From NCBI RefSeq assembly GCF_905404315.1, contig NC_066287.1, positions 3,410,001-3,474,000 of the forward strand: a stretch of 64,000 bases of DNA, read 5' to 3'. Under the pieces are notes generated by a model. It was not told the origin of the DNA. It saw only the letters and a list, made by a program, of their open reading frames with translations, and did no database searches. This DNA comes from Leptidea sinapis. Taxonomy: Eukaryota > Arthropoda > Insecta > Lepidoptera > Pieridae. Positions within the stretch are counted from its first letter, which is position 1, and each line of letters begins with the position of its first letter. Positions 1 through 11,800 of this stretch are shown in pieces. Both the position numbers and the translations under genes were made by a program.

Positions 1-236
1 AGTAATGTGTAAGCATTACTGTGTTTCGGTCTGAAGGGCGCCGTAGCTAGTGAAATTACTGGGCAAATGAGACTGAACATCTTATGTCTCAAGGTGACGA
101 GCGCAATTGTAGTGCCGCTCAGAATTTTTGACTTTTTCAAGAATCCTGAGCGGCACTGTATTGTAATGGGCAGGGCGTATCAATTAGCATCAGCTGAACG
201 TCCTGCTCGTCTCGTCCCTTATTACCATAAAAAAAA
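1..236 (+). repeat. SINE-like interspersed repeat, family A, copy 1 (cut by window edge)
   Basis: This is the right-hand part of a repeat of about 310 bp that recurs at 1139, 4515, 42401, 45808, 55203, 58335 and 58868 in both orientations. It holds an internal imperfect palindrome around GCCGCTCAGAATTTTTG / CAAGAATCCTGAGCGGC and ends in an A-rich tail. I see no RNA polymerase III boxes that I would trust and no coding capacity. It resembles short non-autonomous retroposons common in moth and butterfly genomes; the family name is not established here. Confidence 0.75.
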
Positions 237-661
237 GAGGCGCAGATTTGGCGTATTTATGCAGTATAGCGAACAGTAAGGTCGACTGTCCAGAGTTACT
301 TAGCATGCTTGGACTAGACGCGCATGCCTTTCCAATACTCCTAGCCTTTTACATACTCCCATGGCGAGGTGTAACAATCGTGCAAATAGCTTCACTACTA
401 GATCCTGCAGAAGTTATAACGACGTAGATGACAAATGACGTAGATCTAGATTTATTTTCTATATCTAGTACTAAATTAAAAATAACCTTGACTAGTTCTT
501 CCAATTTAAATAATTGTATTAATATATGTAGTTTTAAAGCGTAAAATTAGATTATAACAATAGTTCTACATAAATGTGGAAACTTTTAAGTAAGCTTCAT
601 TAGTTTTGATTATTTCATAAGTTATAATTGTAAGCTAGCCGTAAGAAAATTTATTGAATTA

Positions 662-911
662 GGCGTTACTTTGCGGAAATCCATAATTATACAAATGATT
701 TAAGTTTTCTTTAGTGTTAATTCCGCCAATATATGTTTTTAAAAACAATTCGACACGTGTTTCGCCTCTACGCGAGGCATCCTCAGGACGTGTTGTCTCG
801 CCAAAATCTGGCACGAGACTCTAGAGTCGAGTAGAGCGAAACACGTGTCGAATTGTTTTTAAAAACAAATATTGGCGGAATTAACACTAAAGAAAACTTA
901 AATCATTTGTA
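662..911. mobile_element. Foldback repeat with hammerhead motif (Penelope-like), copy 1
   Basis: Two inverted arms flank a short centre. The left arm reads from the aggcgttactttgcgg segment through aatgatttaagttttc to the ribozyme region; the right arm (about 828-911) is its reverse complement but lacks the CTGA half of the ribozyme. Related copies are at 54378-54590 and 57064-57250, with a remnant at 10163-10250. An inverted arrangement of terminal repeats around a hammerhead motif is typical of Penelope-like retroelements, but no Penelope reverse transcriptase or GIY-YIG domain is visible here, so the assignment is an inference. Confidence 0.6.
744..794 (-). ncRNA. Hammerhead ribozyme motif (small, dimer-type), copy 1
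   Basis: Read on the minus strand: stem I strand AACA-CG-TC; core CTGAGGA; one extra T; stem II GCCTC, loop GCGTA, GAGGC; core GAA; stem III ACACGTGT, which is fully self-complementary and has no loop; C17; then stem I strand GA-AT-TGTT. The expected cleavage point lies between 752 and 751. All invariant hammerhead core bases (CTGANGA, GAA, A15.1, T16.1, C17) are present. A loopless stem III implies activity as a dimer, as reported for small hammerheads of Penelope-like elements. The unpaired T between the core and stem II is a departure from the textbook motif. Confidence 0.65.
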
Positions 912-1138
912 TGGCTAGCTGTAAGTCTCCTAAATATTGATAAATAAAAAAACGTTATCGAAGCCAGCATTTTGAACGGCAAGTTCCGAGGCGAAAATGT
1001 GTATTGCTGCCACGAATCCCTTTGATTCCTATAGATGTACCAATTAGATTGGCATTCGCATAGACGATTAATTAACAAGGCCAAACGTTGTCTGTTTGTG
1101 GTTTATTTTTGGGTACACCATGCTTTTCCCATAGACAA

Positions 1139-1448
1139 CTAGTGGGAGGCTCCTTTGCACCGGATGCCGGCTAGATTAGGGGTACCACAACGGCGCCTAT
1201 TTCTGCCGTGAAGCAGTAATGTGTAAGCATTACTGTGTTTCGGTCTGAAGGGCGCCGTAGCTAGTGAAATTACTGGGCAAATGAGACTTAACATCTTATG
1301 TCTCAAGGTGATGAACGCAATTGTGATGCCGCTCAGAATTTTTGAGTTTTTCAAGAATCCTGAGCGGCACTGCATTGTAATGGGCAGGGCGTATCAATTA
1401 CCATCAGCTGAACGTCCTGCTCGTCTCGTCCCTTATTATCATAAAAAA
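1139..1448 (+). repeat. SINE-like repeat, family A, copy 2 (near full length)
   Basis: It runs from gggaggctcctttgcac to the A/T-rich tail after cgtcccttattatc. The internal hairpin is at 1326-1370. It is the best reference copy of the family in this window. The short open frames on either strand are by-products of the repeat. Confidence 0.8.
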
Positions 1449-1469
1449 ATAAATAATAAAAAAAAAATT

Positions 1470-2425
1470 TGGCACGTTCTCGCGTGCGAAAACTATCCAG
1501 TTTGTTTGTATTGGCCTAAGACGGACTGACTTAAAATAATGTACACTCCATTGCGTTGAGAGATTAAACTTTGTTTATTTTTTAATTGCCATAATTATTA
1601 GTAGAAATATAGATAACTATTTCCGATTTATAGATAGCTATCACGAATTGTTATTTGTTAAATAAAGTATACTCTTTCAATTATAATTATACATCCCCAG
1701 ACACTTAAGGCCTTACAAATAAACTTGAAGTTATAACTGATGATAAACAAAGAAAATGCAAAATGTTTACATTATCGCTGACAACACTGTCAATACAATG
1801 ATAATTCTGAAGTTTTCCGAATGACAAGCTGTCTTGCAAATAAACGCGGGAAACGTTATACGTCCGAACGAACCATCCGTACGCAAAATGACTATTTGTA
1901 AACATTTTACATATTCTCGGTTTATGCTTAGTTATAATAACTTTATGTCAATTTTATTTGTAAGGCCGTTAAAGTTTTAGCTATTTCTATTGAGCTAGAA
2001 ATTCCTAGAAATAATGTACATATATGGCAAACAACATTTGCCGGGTCAGATAGTTAAATTATAAATTTTTCCAAATTTTAAATTAATATTTTTACAAAAA
2101 AAAATATTTTATACGGTACGCGGCGACTTATTTTCGACGTGTAATTTAAATTACAAATACTAGAACTCCGGTAGTCGAACTTTTTTTGTATCGAATTTTT
2201 CTCCTGTTAAAGGATGTCTTTACAAATTCCTTCAATATTAATAGTTTATGAGTTATTAACAAAAGCTTAATGCTATCTTATTCTGTTAATAACAACTGTA
2301 ATTTTTTATATGCTAATCTCTCTAGATACACTTTCGAATAAGCAATTCAAGACCAAAAACAGCCAAATCGTTCAGCCAGCCGTTCTCGAGTTTTAGGGAA
2401 ACTTAACGAACAGCAATAAATTAAA
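1470..2425. other. Non-coding intronic or flanking DNA
   Basis: AT-rich sequence with no exon-like open frame on either strand. A degenerate fragment of the Helitron-like subfamily that carries gaattgctgttcgtt lies in reverse at about 2310-2420. Confidence 0.5.
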
Positions 2426-2427
2426 TT

Positions 2428-2690
2428 CATTTTTAACCGACTTCACAAAGGAGGTTCTCAATTCGATCGGTATTTTTATATGAATGTACACCGATTACTC
2501 TAAGATTTACGATCCGATTTACGTAATTCTTCTTTAGTTTGATGCGGAATAGATGCCATTTGGTAGCACATATAAATAAAAGTATTTTATTAATATTAAA
2601 GGTAAATGTTTGCATAAGAAGTGTATTAAATTATTGTTTTAGTTATTTGGATACTTTTCAGTTTTTGAAGTCGGTTTTTTAAAACGTAGT
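2428..2690 (-). repeat. Terminal-inverted-repeat element, family D (AACCGACTTCA), deleted copy
   Basis: Both ends carry the AACCGACTTCA-type terminus (gacttcacaaaggagg at the left, tttttgaagtcggttt at the right). The centre matches part of the full copy at 44809-45268, with an internal deletion. It is a non-autonomous DNA-transposon-like repeat with no coding capacity. Confidence 0.65.
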
Positions 2691-2725
2691 TTTTTTTATA
2701 TATACTTAGATAGATCAATACTAAC

Positions 2726-2812
2726 CTCGTCGATAGTATTATCGGCAGCCATTGAGTCTGCTGTGCTGTCCAGATCATTTGCAGTATCATTCGCCGAATC
2801 ACCTTCCGCTGC
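2726..2812 (-). CDS. PWWP protein gene, exon 4
   Basis: The acceptor tactacag precedes 2812 and the donor GTTAGT follows 2726. It encodes 29 residues (AAEGDSANDT...NTIDE), rich in Asp, Glu, Ser and Asn. The frame is phase 0 at both ends, consistent with exon 3. Low-complexity acidic sequence is normal after the PWWP domain in this family, but similarity alone would not identify this exon. Confidence 0.72.
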
Positions 2813-5800
2813 CTGTAGTATACAAAAATATACTAGCGATAAATAACAATTTTCCACCAACCCTCGCGCACTACTGAATAGTTCAATTTATTTGGGAAGA
2901 ATACTGCAGTCTTTATCAATTATGACAGTAAATATTCAAAACAAATGCGCTCAGAGTTCCAAGTATTAATACAAAAAATAATATAAATTGTTTAATGCTC
3001 GAGAAAGATACCAAGATGCTTATAAAACAAACTTACAATATGGAAGCATAATAGAAAACAAAAATAAAAACAAAAATTTACATCATTTGGCGAAAAAATC
3101 AATTACCTAGATAAAAGCTTCACATATCATATTACAAGAAACTATATAAAACGCTCGAGCAAAACCTCAAAAAAAAAACGCAACTCGGTAACCAATGATC
3201 TAAACCATAGTTTCTCGACCTTATTTTGCTCACCGCCCACTTTGAGAATATGTTTTTTTCTAGAGTATTTTCATGTATATTTTTGCCTTTTTAGACTATA
3301 TTTTTTAATCTACCCACGCCTCATCTCAATGCCCCCTAATTTTCTCTAGGTCTTCTACTGCCCCCCCGAAAGTCTCAAACGCCCACAAGGGGGCGTTATC
3401 GCTCACGTTGAGAATATATGATCTAAACCGTCAATGGAGAACTTAAAATTCTGTGCGAACTTTAAAACCGACGCTCGCTAGCTCTTAGTGCTTGCTTGAT
3501 ATTCCAAGTTTGCGGTACAAAAATCCGCCAGTGGATCAGTCGAGCCGACAGTCTTTTTGCAACCTTGGTGGCGATCGCACGCGCTGCATTGTCCAGTAGC
3601 TACACAAAAGGAATTACGGTCGGCGAGTTTATACAATGTTAAGGAACATAATTGCCTATAGAATTATACTATCAAACTATGAAAAAAACTGCTAAAAACA
3701 TACAGTAATAGAAGAGTAATTTCAACTTCATACTAAGACGCCCGAATCGACGCACGCATACATACACACGTTTTACAGGGTCGCTTAGCAATCTTGGGAA
3801 GACAAAACTATTGAGTGCCAAGCTATACGCCGCCGAGACTGGTCGCTGTCCGATTTAATTTAGCGCTATACATTTCAAGGCGACGGCCGAGTTATGCAAC
3901 TGTTCTATAATTTTATTGTGTTAAGAGTCTTTTCTTCTTCTATTTTGTTCTTTCTCCTGATGCAACATCATTCGCAAGTAAGAAAGTGACTCCGTTTAGG
4001 AGCACGGCATGACTTCGTGAACGATGAGAGTAGACTGTTTTGCTCACCAACGAAAGCTAATGAGCCAACGAATTAATTAAAACGGTTGCTCGACGTCCTC
4101 TTTTAGACGATCGAGCGCAGTTGAGCGAAGATTTTTTGAAGTGAAACTTCTTTAGAATCGTTGTGATTTCAAACCGGATGCAACGGAAAAAACGACAGGT
4201 AAGAGATACAAATACAAAAAAGTGTAGGATGAAGCCGGCAAAGAATGAGACAGAAATATTCATACTATTTTATTTATATGTATGACGGGAGTAGGTATAC
4301 CTTAATATATTCTTATGTCATACGCACGACTTCAAACTGCATAGACACCAGGAGAACATAAATATGTTAGCGGTGTTAGTAATGTCTTTCATAGCGGTTG
4401 AAATCATGTGTCATCCTAGCAACATGTACCAGGACTTCATATGCAGTTTAGAGGTTCATGCACAATGCAGGTTTCACTTCTGACATGTGCACTTTGTACA
4501 CACGCAATTTTTTTTATTACAGTAAGGGACGAGACGAGCAGGATGTTCAGCAGATGGCATTTGATACGCCCTGCACAATACAATGCAGTTCCAAAACTTC
4601 TGAGACGCAATACAATGCCGCTCGTAGATGTTAAGTTTCATTTGCCCAGTAATTTCACAATCTCCGCCGCCCTTCAGACCGAAACACAATAAGGCTTACA
4701 CATTACTACTTCACGGCAGAAATAAGCACCGTTGTGGCACCGATAATCTAGCCGGCATCCTGTGCAAAGCTAAAGAGCCCCACACTGGTAAAGATAATTC
4801 TTTTCACTCACTTTTTCCGACAATCCAACAACCTCTTCCAAGGGCACATTGTTAGCGAAGTCAAATTCAATCTGTTTCACGCCGTCGTTAAAGTCGCGCC
4901 GCTTAACTGTTTTGGTCAGAAACTTCCCCTTGTTCTCTGCGTAGTCAAATATCATGTTTGGTGGTAGGTTGGCTCTGGAAATATTTTAATATCATTTACA
5001 CAACACACGACTCAATTTAAATTATTTTTTAATTTATATAAGAGGGGGCAAACGGGCAACAGGCTCACTGGAAGGGGACAGGTGTCAAGAGATGCGTTGC
5101 CGTCCTTTAAGGTGGGAGTATGCTTTTTCTCGAAGGTCAAGAAAAGAGCAACTCCACCTGTGCGAAGCAAGAAATTTGTTGCAAAACGCGCGGTTATGGA
5201 ATGCCAGATGTCAACGTGATGCGGGTGGTATTTATCATTATGATGTAATGTCCTGTGGTGGAATTCGGCCGCTGGAATCAACCCGAACAGCTCCTCTGAG
5301 TAAATCCCGTGATAAATGCGGTAGAAGATGCAGATCTCTACGCAAAGACGAAGAATCAAGCCGATCGGAGATGACTTGATCGACGATTATGAAACAAAAT
5401 GGCGGGCAATGAAGAATAGTTGAGGGATCATTATTATACTTAAACTGTTCAACAATACTGCCAAATATATGACAAATTTCGATTGTCAATGTTCGCGTTA
5501 GCTAATGTTCTATTTTCAAGAAGATACCAAAGAGCTATGCCAAGCGTGGCTGACTGATTGCGACTTGTCAATGAAAATCAGTTATAATAAAAATAGATTC
5601 GTTTTCCTTTTCTATCTTGCTCTATCTCCAATACATATGTCATCGTCTTTCTCACACGCCTTTTAAGTTTATGATAGTATGAAGTCACTGAAATTTCTGC
5701 CATTTTTCATGTTTTCATTAATGGTAACTGAGGACAGTCGATTTCGGTCAGTTATTTTTTTTAAATATAACATTTAATGTGACTAAGTGCTATAACATTG

Positions 5801-8800
5801 GTAGTGCTTGATCTGACATCCAAATTATATAGAATTAATAAATCTAATATATAAAATTCTCATGTCGCGGTGTTTGTAGTTAAACTCCTTCGAAACGGCT
5901 TGACCGATTCTCATTAATTTTTAAGTGCATATTGGGTAGATCAGAGAATCGGACATCTATTTTTCATCCCCCTAAATGTTAAGGGTGGTCCACGCCATTT
6001 TTTTTTTTAATTTTTTTTTACTGTTTTTTTAAATTTGTTTGATTATGAGTCAGCATTAAAAAATACATACAACTTCAAATTTTCACTCATCTACGATGAA
6101 CAGTTACTTTTGTATCGCGATTTTAATATCGGCATTACGTTTGCTGGGTCGGCTAGTACATATATAAAAATTATAGAATTAATAAATAAATTACAATAAA
6201 TTTTGAGGAAATAAATGCCTTTTTAATGATGATATACTTACGTCTCACCGGTGCCGTAGAAATACACAAAGTATTTCTTTCCGATTGGTCTTTGAACCTG
6301 AAACAACAAATGATAGTTATTATATGTGCATAAATATTATCATTGTGAGTATACATGGACATGTTTGCTACTTTAAATTCAATTGATAGATATACTTGTG
6401 AGACTGCAAAAAATTAAAACTTAACTGAATATCATTCATGAATAAATGCTATTTCCCAATTTATTAAGGTGGCCTAGAGCGCATTTACCTAGCATGAAAG
6501 AAACTATATGATGAAATTTAGAAAATTACGGAACACAAAGAGACAAACTTAAACGTAAAACTAGAAACTATTTATCAATTTATAAGTAATTTTTTACATA
6601 AAAGGTGTAGTCTGCCGGACTGTACCTAAGAAAATGGCTATAATTATATATATAATGTAATATATAAAAATGAATTGCTGTTCGTTAGTCTCGCTAAAAC
6701 TCGAGAACGGCTGCACCGATTTGGTTAATTTTGGTCTTGAATTATTTGTGTAAGTCCAGAGAAGGTTTAAAAGGTGAATAAATATGAAAATGCTCGGAAT
6801 AAAATAAAAACAAAAATTAAGTTTTTCCTTTTACGTGTCCGCCGTCATTCAGAAATCAATATTAAAAAATAGTTTCAAATGAATAACTAATTAGAATTTT
6901 TATATCTTTCTAAGTTTCTCATTTGATTGATTTGACCAACGGTATGTAGATTGATAAATCTTAAGTTATTAAATTCATAAATAACAGTATTTTATTTATT
7001 ATGTACAGAACAACGTCTGTCGTGTCAGCTAGTATATAATATAAATGGATATAAATGTATGCAGAAATTACAATGTATAAAAAAAAATAAAAACTGTACT
7101 TTGCATATTGAAACGAGTAGTGAGCAACGGGTGTCACACTAGTGTAACATGAGTAGAGAGGGGGATGTAGAGGAGAGGAGAGGGGATGGCGGAGGGTATG
7201 TAAATGTCTTGCTCAGGATTAAACTAATGAGATAGTAAAGTATATACCACCTAAAGAACGGCGAAATATAAGTCATAACTGACTTTTTTTTTATGTTAAA
7301 AATTATAAGCAATCATGTCGATTGCCCAGATCTGCTGCATAAAGTTAATTTTAATGTACCTCAAAAAACTCTTATATATAGCCCTCCACTTTGGTGTTGC
7401 TGCTGTTAGTAGCAACTATAGGCAAAACTCATATATGGTGCGTGCGTGTAGAACAGTGAATTATGTTAGTAGATTATTAGATATTGACATATTTGCTACA
7501 AGCATTTCCAAGGAAAATCAGTGCATAACCCTTAACTTTTTTAATTAAGTATTGTTTTTTGTTATCTGTTTAAAAGTATCTTTATTGTCATGAATTTGAG
7601 CCGAAAAATAGTGTTCACATACATATTTTATATTACTTCTATTAGTGAAAACCTTGAATAAGAAAATTGGCTATCTTTTACTATTTAAGTTTCTACAGAA
7701 ATTGTATTAGCTGTTGGTTTTCCTTAAATAAATATATTCGAAATATTATAATTGAAAAATCTGTAATATAGAGAGCAAACAAAACCGAAGCCAAAACGGT
7801 TTGTCCGAATGTATATCTGGGCAAAAGTCAAAACTACTGAATAGATATAATTCTAATTTTGCATGAATATTAACAAGAGGTCAGGAAATTATTTATAATA
7901 TATATAATGGTACCAACATAATTTCGCAATGAAATAGTCAGAGCAAATATCCAGTTACTTATCAGTTCATCAGCAATGGACAACGGTTATAGCAAACAGG
8001 CAGATAATAAGAATGAAACAAACGATTTGTCGCTACCGGCTACCTCTGTCAATGTTAAGAATATTTCAATGAGATTATATTTTTATAGTTTATTTTGAAT
8101 GTATTCATTCCTTCTAACCATACATGGTTATATTATTATAAATGATTTGGCTTTTGATTTTTTCTCGAATTCAGATTATAAATGGCCCTTTTTATTATTA
8201 TTATTGCCCTTTTTTGCAAAACAAATATTGTGTCAATATCAGCTGCTTTCCTCTGATACCTTAACCACACACAAACATTTTTTAACAATCCTTATGGCAA
8301 AAAAAATAATAAGTTTGGGTAAGTACTAAAACGTCTAACTATATTTATTATGGAGTAAATCGAATGAAAATTATTTATGTAGATAAAAATTAATACCATC
8401 ACTTAGGAAAGTTGAGCTTTAACAATAATGAGGCAAGAAAAAAGAATACCATTGCCAATATTTTCAATTAACATTAATTATAATATAACAGCTTCATCTA
8501 ATATATAAAATTCTCGTGTCATGGTGTTAAACTTTGAACTGCTCCGAAACGGCTTGACCGATTCTCATGAAATTTTGAGTGCATATTGGGTAGGACTGAG
8601 AATCGGACAACATCTATTTTTCATCCCCCTAAATGATAAGGGTTACACGAATTTTTTTTTTAATTTTTTTGATTATGAGTCAGCATTAAAAAATACAAAC
8701 AACTTAAAATTTTCACCCATCTAGGATCAACAGTTACTTTTGTATCGCGATTTTAATATGGGCAATACAATGTTTGCTGGTTGTTCTACAAAGTGATGCT

Positions 8801-11800
8801 AAAAGTTACTCAACATACCGCTTCAACTTAAGAGAAAAAATAATAAACAGAAGTAAAATGTAAAAATAATCAACAGCTGCAAGCACATGGATGCATCATT
8901 TCGCACACACTTTACAAATAAAGTTAACACCCGAGGAATCAGCTGTTCAAGTGGCCTTAAAGATAAAGATAGTATTATTTCTAGATATTATGTAGTAACA
9001 TGTTTATTATTTTATTTCCTCTATTTTTTAACAATATATCTAGCTTGTCCACTGACATAGGCCTCCTCTAGGACCTTCCAGTGCTCTCTCTCCCGCGCTT
9101 CTCTACTCCAAACTGGTCCAGCAACCTTCTTTATGACATCTTCCCACCTTAGTATCTGTCTGTCTCTCTTTCTTTTAGCAGTGGGCTTACTCGGACATTA
9201 TTTAAACCATCATCATCAGCAGGAAGATGTACACTGCTGGACAAAGCCCTTCCTAAACTTCTCCATGAAGATCAGCCGTGGAAATCTTACTCTATGGTCT
9301 AGATGAAGGAAATGTGGATCATTTGTTTTTCAATTGTCCTTAAATGCAATCTTCTTTATATAATTTTATACCTGCTGAAGTTCCCCGCCCAACTTCCTTT
9401 AAATTACTCCTCTCCCTAGTTTTTACTCCTTTCGTAAATATTTTGTGTAAATATATTAAAAAGAATAAGATTATGTTGTAAATATCATTAAGTACTTGTA
9501 ATAATTTATGTAATTATATTTGTAAGTAAAAGGACATACTTTTTAGTCTAACAGCATGTATATTTGTTTCAGGTATAAAATAACAAAACAAAACTTGTTT
9601 CTATGTTTAGTACCGGTCACTACCATTAAAATTAGAATAAAAAAATACTCTAAGCTTGGTGGTCTACTTTAATGTGACATTGGCGAACTTGTGGTATACC
9701 TTCCACAGGAGCCATAGTAGGAAGAATAGAATACAATAGAAATCTTACTTATAATATTAAATTTACATAAAAACATATCAAATTAAATAAATAAAAAAGT
9801 ATCTGATTAATAAATGTGACCATGCTATTTTTAGGGCAAGTTGGGATAAATAAATAATATTAGTTGTCCTTATAATTAATACTAGCTGACCCGGAAAGGT
9901 TTTTTTGCAATATTAGATTAAGTAGCCTGTGCCCACAAAATCAATTATTTATATTGCAAACATATAGGTAAAAAAATATGTTCCATATAACAACTTATCA
10001 TATAAAACCTTCTCCGAAACACGCTGCATCTTATGGTACAAGTATTATTCCAATCAATTCAGTAGTTTTCCCAGTATAACCGAACAAACCAACTGGCTCT
10101 CCATTTATTAGTATAGATTAAATCAAAAATCAATAATAAGACACATTTTATAAATACTAATGATTTAAGTTTTCTTTAGAGTTAATTCCGCCAATATGTG
10201 TTTTTAAACAATTCGACATGTGTTTCGCCTCTATACATACCTACTTCAATAAATTTACATTATATAAAGTTTAAAAACCAATATCTAACACTCTTGTAAC
10301 GTCATACATTATTAATACCTTCTCATTAGAAGTCAACTTTTTGAAGAACCAAGCTATAAAATATAAGACATATTGTCGTCTATTGAAATTCAAATGTGTA
10401 CATTTATTCAGAATTTAAAACCACTGATTGAAAACCAAATCTATCACAATTCATTGAAATGCCATAGAACTGAGTAAACCTTGTGCAAGAAACTTACTGA
10501 GTTTGTTGGTCCTTTCAAAATAATAATCAAAATAGTAAACTGTACACTTTACCTTGTATACTTCATACATTTTTTAACAATTATTTTCATTCAAAATAGT
10601 ATTTCCAAACTACCACCCATTTGAAAACTGCTTCAGACCTAAAATATGTTCGCAAGGGACTCAGTAGACATTTTTTTTTTCACTATTCTCCATTAGGTTA
10701 TCTGTAATATATCTATACCACATAAAGTTTTTTTCAATTCTTTAATTTCTTAACACGTTTTTGTACATTCTCAGATAAGTTGTAAAAGCATTGACATTGT
10801 TCCATAAAAGGCTACCTCGACTTAACAGAGAAGTAGGAAGTTTATCAGTTTCTAGAAAGTTCACTAATGTGCCTTTGTGCAAACATAACATTTTAAAGAA
10901 TAGAGAGGTGACAGTTAATGTTTATTGTTTAATGATTTATCTTATCCCTTAATTATTCTGTGATATGTATGTGCACAATTCTCAACTCAACTTATTTAAG
11001 TAGTAAGCATAACAAGTTTATAGTTGTTTGTGTGTGTAGGTACTTGTTTTAGATGTGATCATATTACACACTCCACATGTAAAATCAGAAAAAAAAACAT
11101 GACTGTAAGACAGTGTAATTTGATGGTTTGGCTGTATTAATTCTAATAATATTCTATATATATAAAAATGAATTGCTGTTCGTTAGTCTCGCTAAAACTC
11201 GAGAACGGCTGGACTGATTTGGCAAATTTAGGTCTTGAATTATATGTGGAAGTCCAGAGAAGGTTTAAAAGGTGAATAAATAGGAAAATGCTGCTAAATT
11301 AAATAAAAACAACAAATTTGTTTTTCCTTTGATGTGTCCATACATAATTTCTATGAGAGAATTTATTGACACACGGTTTGACAGTTCTGCTGTGAAACAA
11401 TTTCATTACGACAGCAGGGTGCAATTTTACGAAGTAATTTTTGATGTTATGATATATTATTGACGAATTCATATAAAAACATTATTTTATTTATTATCTA
11501 CAGAACAATGTCTGTCGGGTCAGCTAGTAATTAATAAAAATATAAGATTTTATTCAGATAAATCATGACACTTAACAATTGGATAAGAATAGTAATTAAA
11601 CTTTCTATAACATACATGATATCTAAAGTCTTAACTTATCATTATCACATTACTGTCTTAATTATTTGCCATATTGCAACCTGAATGAAACATTATCATT
11701 TACAGTATTATTTCTATTTTTATTATTTTGCCTTTATATTTCTTTGCTACTTTGTATTTTAATTATTATACTAGCTGACCCAGCAAATGTTGTATTGCCG

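Noticed and set aside
4441..4855. Overlapping open frames on both strands near 4.4-4.9 kb
   Set aside because: They arise from the reverse family A repeat. Only the minus-strand part 4812-4974 is a true exon.
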